Source: Piscinibacter gummiphilus
GTDB taxonomy: Bacteria; Pseudomonadota; Gammaproteobacteria; Burkholderiales; Burkholderiaceae_C
Direction: 5' to 3'
Assembly: GCF_032681285.1 (NCBI RefSeq)
Contig: NZ_CP136336.1
Location: forward strand, 1,599,001 to 1,663,000
Length of the DNA: 64,000 nt
Shown: piece after piece, positions 57,468 to 64,000 of the stretch
Position numbering within the stretch: the first letter of the stretch is position 1
Layout of the letters: every line of letters starts with the position of its first letter
Notes under the pieces: model-generated
Told to the model about the DNA's origin: nothing
The model's input: only the letters and a program-made list of their open reading frames with translations
Database searches by the model: none
Made by a program: the position numbers and the translations under genes

Positions 57468-58480
57468 ACGACCACCGGCTCCGGCTCGAGCCGGATGCCG
57501 AAGCGCCCGTACACGCTCTCCTGGATGGCCCGGGCGAGCGTCATCACCTCCGAGCCGATGGCGCCGCCGCGGTTGACGAGCACCAGCGCCTGCTTTTCAT
57601 AGACGCCTGCGCGGCCGACGGTTTTGCCCTTCCAGCCACACGCATCGATCATCCAGCCGGCGGCCAGTTTCATCGTGCCGTCGGGCATGGGGTAGTGCAC
57701 GATCTCCGGGTCGCGGCCGATGATGTCGCGGCACTGCTCGGGCGTGACCACCGGGTTCTTGAAGAAGCTGCCAGCGTTGCCCACCACCGCCGGGTCGGGC
57801 AGCTTGGCACGGCGGATGCCGATGATCCACTCGTAGACCTGCTGCGGCGTGGGGCGGCCGATGCCGGTGTCGTTCATCTTGCGCTCGATCTCCAGGTAGC
57901 CGAGCACCGGCTGCCAGGGCTTGGGCAGGCGGAAGCGCACCCGCGTGATGAGCACCCGGCCGGCGAGCGAATGCTTGAACTCGCTGTCGCGGTAGCCGAA
58001 CTTGCACATCTCGGCACCGAGGGTGACGGTGCGGCCGGTGAGCAGGTCCACGCCTTCGAGCGAGTCGAAGCGGTCTTTCAGCTCGATGCCATAGGCGCCG
58101 ATGTTCTGCACCGGCGAGGCGCCCACCGTGCCGGGGATGAGCGCCAGGTTCTCCAGCCCCGGGCAGCCCTGGGCGAGCGTCCAGGTGACGAAGTCATGCC
58201 AGTTCTCGCCGGCCCCGGCTTCGACGATCCAGGCGTTGGCCCGCTCTTCGACAATGCGCCGGCCCATCACCTCGACCTTGAGCACCACCTGGGGCATGTC
58301 GCGCGTGAGCACGATGTTGCTGCCGCCGCCGAGGATGAACTTCGGGGCCGTGCCGAGTTCGGCATGGTCGACCACGCGGCGCACGTCGGCGTCTGCGGTG
58401 ATGCGCACCAACGTCTGGGCCACGGCCGGCAGGCCAAAACTGTTGTACGGTTTCAGGCTCACGCCCGATTCGATTTGCAT
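57464..58480 (-). CDS. murB: UDP-N-acetylenolpyruvoylglucosamine reductase
   Basis: FAD-dependent reductase making UDP-N-acetylmuramate for peptidoglycan. The 338-residue protein has GGGSNIVL near 51-58, LALIPGTVGASPVQNIGAYG near 113-132 (catalytic loop), the Ser of GNAGSFFKNP near 226 and the late Glu of YGRFGIRLEPE. Its length is that of the E. coli-type enzyme. Start at 58480 (MQIESGVSLKPYNSFGLP). Confidence 0.96.
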   Translation of the reverse strand: MQIESGVSLKPYNSFGLPAVAQTLVRITADADVRRVVDHAELGTAPKFILGGGSNIVLTRDMPQVVLKVEVMGRRIVEERANAWIVEAGAGENWHDFVTWTLAQGCPGLENLALIPGTVGASPVQNIGAYGIELKDRFDSLEGVDLLTGRTVTLGAEMCKFGYRDSEFKHSLAGRVLITRVRFRLPKPWQPVLGYLEIERKMNDTGIGRPTPQQVYEWIIGIRRAKLPDPAVVGNAGSFFKNPVVTPEQCRDIIGRDPEIVHYPMPDGTMKLAAGWMIDACGWKGKTVGRAGVYEKQALVLVNRGGAIGSEVMTLARAIQESVYGRFGIRLEPEPVVV

Positions 58481-58520
58481 GGCAGAATTTTCGCCGATCC
58501 AGCCTTGAAAAGACCTTGAT

Positions 58521-59009
58521 ATGCCAAGCTTCGACGCCGTTTTGGAACCCAACCTCGTGGAGGTGCGCAATGCGGTCGATCAAACGGCCAAGGAAATCGG
58601 CACGCGTTTCGATTTCAAGGGCTCGTCGGCCAAGGTCGAATTGAAGGAAGAAGAACTCACGGTCTACGCCGACAGCGACTTCCAGATCAACCAGGTGCTC
58701 GACATTCTCGTGGCCAAGCTGACCAAGCGCAGCGTGGACATCCGCTTCCTCGACCGCAGCGCCAAGATCGAGAAGATCGGTGGCGACAAGGTGAAACAGA
58801 AGATCGTGGTCAAGAGCGGCATCGATTCCGACACGGCAAAAAAGATCCAGACCCTCATCAAACAGAGCAAGATGAAGGTTCAGGCTGCGATCCAGGGCGA
58901 CACCGTCCGGGTGACCGGCGGCAAGCGCGATGACCTCCAGGCCGCCATGGCGCTCATCCGCAAGGAGATCGCCGATGCGCCGTTGTCGTTCAACAATTTC
59001 CGTGACTGA
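58521..59009 (+). CDS. YajQ-family nucleotide-binding protein
   Basis: A 162-residue protein with two ferredoxin-like halves: [21 protein letters not shown] at the start (family hallmark), [14 protein letters not shown] near 30 and the C-terminal LSFNNFRD. YajQ proteins bind nucleotides, and homologues in Xanthomonas and Pseudomonas bind cyclic di-GMP to affect gene expression; whether this one does is not known. It diverges from murB; the protease gene starts one base after its stop. Confidence 0.93.
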   Translation: MPSFDAVLEPNLVEVRNAVDQTAKEIGTRFDFKGSSAKVELKEEELTVYADSDFQINQVLDILVAKLTKRSVDIRFLDRSAKIEKIGGDKVKQKIVVKSGIDSDTAKKIQTLIKQSKMKVQAAIQGDTVRVTGGKRDDLQAAMALIRKEIADAPLSFNNFRD

Positions 59010-59010
59010 G

Positions 59011-59652
59011 ATGTGCCGCTGGTTCGCGGCCCTGGCCGTGCTGGGCGCCGCAAGCCTGTGCTCGGCCCAGACCGTGTCGATGAGCGGTCGCCTGGGCGAC
59101 AAGGCGCTCCTGATGATCGATGGCAGCCCCCGCACGGTGGCCGTCGGCACGACGGTGCAGGGCGTGAAACTCGTGTCGATCTCGGCCGATGGCGCGATGG
59201 TCGAGCTCGGTGGCAAACGCCACACGGTGCCGATGGGCGGAACGCCCGTGAGCCTGGGCGCAGGCGGCGGGGGCAGCGATGGCGGTACGCGCGTGGTCCT
59301 CACCGCGGGTTCGGGTGGGCATTTCATGACCACCGGCGCGATCAACGGCAAGGCCGTGGAATTCATGGTCGACACCGGGGCCACGACCGTGGCCTTGAGT
59401 GCGGCCGATGCTGAACGCATCGGCCTCAAGTACAAGGACGGTCAGCGCGGCATGGCCAGCACGGCCGGCGGCATGGTGCCGGTCTACCGGGTGAACCTCA
59501 CCTCGGTGCGTGTCGGGGAGGTCACGGTCTATGGAGTCGACGCCACCGTGGTGCAGGCCCAGATGCCTTTCGTGCTGCTGGGCAACAGCTTCCTTGGCCG
59601 TTTCCAGATGACCCGCGTGAACGACATGCTCACGCTGGAAAAGAGGCCCTGA
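59011..59652 (+). CDS. Exported retropepsin-like aspartic protease
   Basis: A 213-residue protein with a Sec signal peptide (MCRWFAALAVLGAASLCSAQ), a small N-terminal beta domain (20-85), a glycine-rich linker and a clan-AA protease domain with the active-site triad MVDTGATTVALS near 114-125 and the later FVLLGNSFL. Only one Asp motif is present, so it would act as a dimer like retroviral proteases. Members of this TIGR02281-type group are widespread in proteobacteria but their substrates are largely unknown. It starts one base after yajQ. Confidence 0.85.
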   Translation: MCRWFAALAVLGAASLCSAQTVSMSGRLGDKALLMIDGSPRTVAVGTTVQGVKLVSISADGAMVELGGKRHTVPMGGTPVSLGAGGGGSDGGTRVVLTAGSGGHFMTTGAINGKAVEFMVDTGATTVALSAADAERIGLKYKDGQRGMASTAGGMVPVYRVNLTSVRVGEVTVYGVDATVVQAQMPFVLLGNSFLGRFQMTRVNDMLTLEKRP

Positions 59653-59667
59653 GGCCCCCCGCGCCGC

Positions 59668-60444
59668 TCAGCCCAGCTTCACCCACACCGGCGCGTGGTC
59701 GCTGGCCTTCTCCTTGCCGCGGGTTTCGCGGTCGACGTTGGCGTCCTGCAGGCGTTTCGCGAGGTCCGGCGAGAGCAGCAGGTGGTCGATGCGGAAGCCC
59801 GCGTTGCGCTGCCAGCGCTGGCGCATGTAGTCCCAGAAGGTGTAGACCGCTTCATCGGGGCGCACCTGGCGGATTGCGTCGGTCCAGCCCTGGTCGAGCA
59901 TCTTGAAGTACGCCGCGCGGCTCTCGGGTTGGGTGAGCGCGTCCTTCGTCCACGAGGCAGGCGAGTAGATGTCTTTCTTCTCGTCGGTCGGGATCACGTT
60001 GTAGTCGCCGCACAGCACGGTGGGCTTGCCCTCGGCGAGCAGCGTGGCCGAATGTTCGATCAAGCGGTCGAACCACTTCAGCTTGTAGTCGAACTTCGGG
60101 CCCGGTTGCGGGTTGCCGTTGGGCAGGTAGAGACAGCCGATCACGACACCGTTGACCTCGGCTTCGATGTAGCGGCTGTGGCTGTCGTCGGGGTCGCCGG
60201 GCAGGCCGCGGCGGCGCTCCACCGGCTTCGTGCCCTTGGCCAGGATGGCCACGCCGTTAAACGACTTCTGGCCGTGCCAGATGGCTTCATAGCCCGCCTC
60301 GCGCAGCGCCTCGGCCGGGAATTTCTCGTCGGGCGTCTTCAGCTCCTGCAGGCAGGCCACGTCGGGCGAGGTCTCGGCCAGCCATTCCAGCAGCCGGGGC
60401 TGGCGCGCGTTCATGCCGTTGATGTTGAAGGTGGCGATCTTCAT
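59668..60444 (-). CDS. xth: Exodeoxyribonuclease III
   Basis: A 258-residue AP endonuclease/3'-5' exonuclease. Catalytic residues visible: Asn in FNINGMNA near 6-13, Glu in LQELK near 35-39, Asp-x-Asn in CGDYNVIP near 148, and the final SDHAPVWV with the catalytic Asp-His. It works in base excision repair. It is convergent with the protease gene, 15 bases away. Confidence 0.95.
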   Translation of the reverse strand: MKIATFNINGMNARQPRLLEWLAETSPDVACLQELKTPDEKFPAEALREAGYEAIWHGQKSFNGVAILAKGTKPVERRRGLPGDPDDSHSRYIEAEVNGVVIGCLYLPNGNPQPGPKFDYKLKWFDRLIEHSATLLAEGKPTVLCGDYNVIPTDEKKDIYSPASWTKDALTQPESRAAYFKMLDQGWTDAIRQVRPDEAVYTFWDYMRQRWQRNAGFRIDHLLLSPDLAKRLQDANVDRETRGKEKASDHAPVWVKLG

Positions 60445-60524
60445 GGGCGACGACGTGTTTGGGGTGTGAAAGAGGGCGCATTGTGGCCTCTTGAAGCAGC
60501 CCTGCTCGCCACCATGTCGGAGTC

Positions 60525-60845
60525 ATGAATGCTGTCACCCGCACCCTCCCCGAGAGTTTCCGCGTTCTGCTGACCCTGGCCCAGCTGCTGGAGCGCATGG
60601 AACGCAAGCTCGTCCCCATGGCCGCCGACCAGTACCGCTCGGTGGTCGACCACCTGTCGAAAGAGCTGGCCGAGGTGCCGCCCGGCGACGACCTCGACTT
60701 CATGCTGAAGACCTTCCCCGCCACGGCCGAGCTGTACGAGAACCTGCAGTACGCCCACGCGGGCCTGTGCCGCTCGTCGCTCGACGCCTCGCTGGCCGCC
60801 GAGCTGAAGGCGAAGGACGCGCTGAAGCGGTTGGCCGCGGCCTGA
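60525..60845 (+). CDS. Small conserved helical protein of unknown function
   Basis: A 106-residue protein, mostly alpha-helical and charged, without signal peptide, membrane segment or known motif (MNAVTRTLPESFRVLLTLAQ at the start; PPGDDLDFMLKTFPATAELYENLQYAHAG is read as a helix-turn-helix pair, not a DNA-binding one). Codon use and G+C match its neighbours, and the frame is well delimited between the divergent xth and the next gene. I do not recognise the family. Confidence 0.65.
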   Translation: MNAVTRTLPESFRVLLTLAQLLERMERKLVPMAADQYRSVVDHLSKELAEVPPGDDLDFMLKTFPATAELYENLQYAHAGLCRSSLDASLAAELKAKDALKRLAAA

Positions 60846-60899
60846 ACGCGGCGCCTGAGCTGTAGTACAAACCCGCCAACGCTGGCGGGCGTGATGTGC

Positions 60900-60923
60900 T
60901 GTCTCCGCTGGCGACAGGAGACA
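60900..60923 (+). promoter_or_regulatory. Hairpin covering the ribosome binding site of the lipase-type gene
   Basis: TGTCTCC (60900-60906) is the exact complement of GGAGACA (60917-60923), which contains the AGGAG-like ribosome binding site of the gene starting at 60927. A second hairpin with 7-base arms (60872-60878 with 60883-60889) precedes it. No T-run follows either. Confidence 0.5.
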
Positions 60924-60926
60924 CCC

Positions 60927-62309
60927 ATGACCACCACACGCCGCCGCCTGCTGCACACGCTGGCCGCCCTCGTGCCCACCACGCTGATCGCAGCCTGCGC
61001 CATGTCGCCCGCCGTCCCCGAGCCGTTCCCGCCCATCGTCTTCGTGCACGGCAACGGCGACACCGCTGCGTTGTGGCACACCACGCTGTGGCGCTTCGAG
61101 TCGAACGGGTGGCCTCGCGAGCGGCTGCATGCGGTCGACTTCCCCTACCCGCAGGCCCGCGACCGCGATGACAAGCCGCAGCCCGCCCGCAGCTCCACCG
61201 CCGACCAGATGCAGCAGCTGTCGGCCGAGGTCGACAAGGTGCTCGCCGCCACCGGCGCCCGCAAGGTGGTGCTCGTGGGCAACTCGCGCGGCGGCTACGC
61301 CATCCGCAACTACGTCGCCAACGGCGGCGGTGCGGCCAAGGTGTCGCACGTGGTGCTCGGTGGCACGCCCAACCACGGCGTGCAGGCCAACCCGGCCGCG
61401 AACCCGACCAACGAGTTCAATGGCGCCGGCCCCTTCCTGACCGCGCTCAATGCCGCCAAGCCGCCGAAAGGCGAAGAGGTGACGGCCGGCGTGCAGTGGA
61501 TGACGTTGCGCTCCGACCGCAACGACAAATACGCCCAGCCCGACGGCGCCTGGCTCGGCATGCCCGGCAAGCCGACGCAGGTCACCTTCGAGGGCCCGGC
61601 GCTGCGGGGCGCGCAGAACGTGGTGCTGCCGGGTGTCGACCACCGCGAGACCTCGTTCAGCCCGCAGGCGTTTGCCGAGACCTACCGTTTCATCACCGGG
61701 CGCGCGCCGGCCGTGACCACGATCACGCCCGAGGCGCGTGTGGTGCTCGCGGGCAAGGTCTCGGGCTATGGCGTGGACAACCAGCAGGGGCGCGAGCCGA
61801 GCAACCTGCCGCTGGCCGGCGCCACCGTCGAGGTGCATGCGACCGACCCCGCCACCGGCGCGCGGGTCGGTGAGCCACTGCTGCGCCAGACCGTGGGCGC
61901 TGACGGCCGCTACGGCCCGGTGGTGACGGATGCGAAGACCCCGCTGGAGTTCGTCGTCAGCGCTCCGGGGTATGCGATGACGCACATCTACCGTGCGCCG
62001 TTCGCCCGCTCGTCCGAGATCGTGCATGTGCGGGCGGAGCGGCCAGCCGCGCCCGATGCCCGGGCCCTGTCGATCGTGACGCTGACCCGCCCGCGCGGCT
62101 ACTTCGGCGTGCCGCGCGACCGCATCAGCCTCGACGGGCAGAGCCCGCCTGCGGGCATTCCCACTGGCGTGGCGGGTGTGTCGACGGCCCGCGTGGCGGT
62201 GACCGATTCGCCGCGGCGCACTGTGGTGGGCGAGTTCAACGGTGAGCGCATTGCGGGCCAGGCCTGGCCGCTCGCCGAGAACCACGTGGTGCTGCTGGAG
62301 TTGCACTGA
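60927..62309 (+). CDS. Alpha/beta-hydrolase (lipase-like) lipoprotein with C-terminal beta domain
   Basis: A 460-residue exported protein. The signal contains RRR followed by a hydrophobic run and the lipobox LIAAC, so Tat or Sec export with lipid attachment is possible. Residues about 30-265 form an alpha/beta-hydrolase: oxyanion VFVHGNGDT near 38-46, nucleophile Ser in VLVGNSRGGY near 113-122, late His in PGVDHRE near 236. The remaining part (about 270-460) is beta-rich and Ig/transthyretin-like, with two repeats of unknown role. Substrate may be a lipid or polyester; not determined. Confidence 0.82.
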   Translation: MTTTRRRLLHTLAALVPTTLIAACAMSPAVPEPFPPIVFVHGNGDTAALWHTTLWRFESNGWPRERLHAVDFPYPQARDRDDKPQPARSSTADQMQQLSAEVDKVLAATGARKVVLVGNSRGGYAIRNYVANGGGAAKVSHVVLGGTPNHGVQANPAANPTNEFNGAGPFLTALNAAKPPKGEEVTAGVQWMTLRSDRNDKYAQPDGAWLGMPGKPTQVTFEGPALRGAQNVVLPGVDHRETSFSPQAFAETYRFITGRAPAVTTITPEARVVLAGKVSGYGVDNQQGREPSNLPLAGATVEVHATDPATGARVGEPLLRQTVGADGRYGPVVTDAKTPLEFVVSAPGYAMTHIYRAPFARSSEIVHVRAERPAAPDARALSIVTLTRPRGYFGVPRDRISLDGQSPPAGIPTGVAGVSTARVAVTDSPRRTVVGEFNGERIAGQAWPLAENHVVLLELH

Positions 62310-62311
62310 CC

Positions 62312-63001
62312 TTGAAACTCGCGCAGATCCTTTTCAGCCAGGGTTTCGGGGCCCGGCGTGAATGCGAAGGCCTGGTCGCCACCGGCCATGTGCGCATCGG
62401 CGGCGAGGTGCACGACGACCCGTTCGAAGACCTGAAGCCCGAGGGCCTCGTCTTCAGCGTGCGCGGCGAACCGTGGGCGTACCACGAGAAGGCGCTCCTG
62501 ATGATGCACAAGCCGGCCGGCGTGGAGTGCTCGCAGAAGCCGAAGCACCACATGAGCGTCTACAGCCTGCTGCCGGCGCCGCTGCGAAAGCGCGACGTGC
62601 AGAGCATCGGCCGGCTCGACGAAGACACGACGGGCCTGCTGCTCTTCACCGACGACGGCGCGCTGATCCACCGCTTCACCTCGCCCAAGAAGCACGTGCC
62701 CAAGGTCTATGAAGTGACTTGCAAGCACCCGGTGACGCCCGAGCAGGTGCAGCGGCTGCTCGAGGGCGTGAAGCTGGTCGACGACCACGCCACCGTGCAG
62801 GCCGCTGCCGCCGAGGCCACCGGCGAAACCACGCTGCGCCTCACCCTCACCGAAGGCAAGTACCACCAGGTCAAGCGCATGCTGGCCGCGGTGGGCAACC
62901 GGGTCGAGGGCCTGCACCGCAGCGCCTTCGGCAAGCTCGTGCTGCCGGCCGACCTCGCGCCCGGCCAGTGGCGCTGGCTGCCGGGCCCCGAAGTGATCTG
63001 A
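62312..63001 (+). CDS. rsuA: RsuA-family rRNA pseudouridine synthase
   Basis: A 229-residue enzyme with an S4-like N-terminal RNA-binding segment (residues 1-45) and the catalytic motif GRLDEDTTGLLLFT near 101-114 with the nucleophilic Asp. The later LTEGKYHQVKRML near 183-195 is typical of the RsuA/RluB/E/F group. Length and a full S4 domain suggest the 16S rRNA position-516 enzyme RsuA, though RluE-like activity is possible. The start is TTG at 62312, two bases after the lipase stop. Confidence 0.85.
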   Translation: MKLAQILFSQGFGARRECEGLVATGHVRIGGEVHDDPFEDLKPEGLVFSVRGEPWAYHEKALLMMHKPAGVECSQKPKHHMSVYSLLPAPLRKRDVQSIGRLDEDTTGLLLFTDDGALIHRFTSPKKHVPKVYEVTCKHPVTPEQVQRLLEGVKLVDDHATVQAAAAEATGETTLRLTLTEGKYHQVKRMLAAVGNRVEGLHRSAFGKLVLPADLAPGQWRWLPGPEVI

Positions 63002-63052
63002 TGCGTGTCAGATTGCCTCGCGCAGGCGACAGCGCCACGGCGCGCGCCGCCC

Positions 63053-63058
63053 GATAAT
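63053..63058 (+). promoter_or_regulatory. -10-like element of ribF
   Basis: GATAAT matches the -10 consensus at 5 of 6 positions, 8 bases before the ribF ATG. A transcript from it would be nearly leaderless. Confidence 0.4.
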
Positions 63059-63066
63059 CCCGGCCC

Positions 63067-64000
63067 ATGCAAGTTTTTCGTGGCATCCACCACCCCGAGA
63101 TCGCCCCGGCCTGTGCGCTGACCATCGGCAATTTCGACGGCGTCCACCGCGGCCACCAGGCCATGCTCGCGCTGCTGCGCTCCGAGGCCCAGCACCGCGG
63201 GCTGCCCTCGTGCGTGATGACCTTCGAGCCGCACCCGCGCGACTATTTCGCGCACCTGGCGGGCAAGCCGGAGCTGGCGCCCTCGCGCATCGCCACGCTG
63301 CGCGACAAGCTCTCCGAGCTGGAGCGTTGCGGTGTCGACCAGGTCGTGGTGCTGCGCTTCGACAAGGCGCTGGCCTCGCAGCCCGCCCAATCCTTCATCG
63401 ACGACATGCTGGTGCGTGGCCTCGGCGCCCGCTACGTGCTCGTCGGCGACGACTTTCGCTTCGGCGCCAAGCGTGCCGGTGACTACGCGATGCTCGATGC
63501 GGCCGGCGGCACGCACGGCTTTGACGTCGCCCGCATGAACAGCTACGAGGTTCATGGCCTGCGCGTCTCTAGCTCCGCGGTGCGAGAGGCGCTCGCGGCC
63601 GGCGACATGGCCAAGGCCGCCGAGCTGCTCGGCCGCCCCTACTGCATCAGCGGCCATGTCGTGCATGGCAAGAAGCTCGGGCGCGACCTGGGCTTTCGCA
63701 CGCTCAATGTGCGGTTCCGCCACCCCAAGCCCGCGGCGATGGGCATCTTTGCCGTGCTGGTGCATGGCCTGGCCGAGGAGCCCGTGGCCGGCGTCGCCAG
63801 CCTGGGCGTGCGCCCGACGGTCGATGACAGCGGCCGTGTGCTGCTCGAGACCCATTGTTTCGACTGGCCCCAGCACCTCGGCCTCGAGGGGGGCTACGGT
63901 AAGATCGTCCGGGTGGAACTGCTGCACAAAATCCGTGATGAAGCGCGCTACGACGGGCTCGAAACCCTGACGGCCGCCATTCAGCAGGACGCGCGCGACG
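63067..64000 (+). CDS. ribF: Bifunctional riboflavin kinase/FAD synthetase, 3' end cut by the window
   Basis: Makes FMN and FAD from riboflavin. The first 311 codons are present and open to the window end. N-terminal FAD synthetase: LTIGNFDGVHRGHQ near 18-31 and GDDFRFGAKRAGD near 127-139, SSSAVREAL near 168-176. C-terminal kinase: GHVVHGKKLGRDLGFRTLN near 196-214 and the later ETHCFDW near 261. Only a few residues are likely missing. The BLUF protein and MurB are FAD users in the same window, but no direct link is implied. Confidence 0.95.
   Translation, partial: MQVFRGIHHPEIAPACALTIGNFDGVHRGHQAMLALLRSEAQHRGLPSCVMTFEPHPRDYFAHLAGKPELAPSRIATLRDKLSELERCGVDQVVVLRFDKALASQPAQSFIDDMLVRGLGARYVLVGDDFRFGAKRAGDYAMLDAAGGTHGFDVARMNSYEVHGLRVSSSAVREALAAGDMAKAAELLGRPYCISGHVVHGKKLGRDLGFRTLNVRFRHPKPAAMGIFAVLVHGLAEEPVAGVASLGVRPTVDDSGRVLLETHCFDWPQHLGLEGGYGKIVRVELLHKIRDEARYDGLETLTAAIQQDARD

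Noticed and set aside
62707..63927. 406-codon minus-strand frame over rsuA-ribF
   Set aside because: Antisense to clear RsuA and RibF motifs; ribF itself is open to the window end.

Overview
The window is about 67-70% G+C and packed with short-spaced genes, many joined by 4-base ATGA or 1-base TGATG stop/start overlaps. The gene set (Ppk/SixA/Ppx, XseB-IspA-Dxs run, FolE2, one-permease Lol exporter, TctBA, PuuE/PuuD purine catabolism, EamA exporters) fits a chromosomal segment of a betaproteobacterium of the order Burkholderiales, probably near Rubrivivax/Leptothrix/Rhizobacter. This placement is from gene content and style only; no rRNA or tRNA gene was seen. Both ends cut genes: recJ at the left, ribF at the right. 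No gene-free stretch exceeds 300 bases.

Layout: (1) 1-7749, phosphate/polyphosphate region. A plcP-agt pair (phospholipid-to-glycolipid exchange) runs into ppk and sixA, with ppx nearby on the other strand; two Pho-box-like arrays lie before plcP and ppk. (2) 7781-15530, a GGDEF-EAL protein, a Tat-exported dienelactone hydrolase, a ZIP transporter, UspA, and a Rieske oxygenase/EamA exporter/sulfurtransferase operon. (3) 15793-21787, housekeeping: xseB-ispA-dxs (isoprenoid precursors), folE2, lolF-lolD. (4) 21879-32490, a two-component pair, a MoxR-DUF58-VWA operon, a PDZ-less HtrA-like protease, and a tatD/UDG/methyltransferase-fold/GspE run. (5) 32631-39282, tctBA without tctC, gamma-glutamyltransferase, exporters, an atypical SDR, and a compact double nested inverted-repeat element. 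(6) 39433-42335, a BLUF photoreceptor, an OmpR-type regulator with a degenerate receiver (Glu at the phosphoacceptor position), a divergent chemoreceptor, and paired operator-like palindromes.

(7) 42353-57467 is the most coherent system: a purine/ureide salvage and degradation locus controlled from one 80-base divergent region with a TGTATACA palindrome. Leftwards it holds a GntR/FCD regulator, puuE allantoinase, a UraD-allantoate amidohydrolase fusion, an M20 hydrolase, a BMP-type nucleoside ABC importer, a Rieske oxygenase resembling hypoxanthine oxygenase, an adenine/adenosine deaminase, a CysE-like transferase and a second BMP binding protein. Rightwards it holds uraH and puuD. Together these can import purines, deaminate adenine to hypoxanthine, and take urate through hydroxyisourate, OHCU and allantoin to allantoate. 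(8) 57464-64000 is housekeeping (murB, yajQ, xth, rsuA, ribF) plus a retropepsin-like protease and a lipase-type lipoprotein whose ribosome binding site can be paired in a hairpin.

All functions are from reading motifs by eye; no database search was possible.
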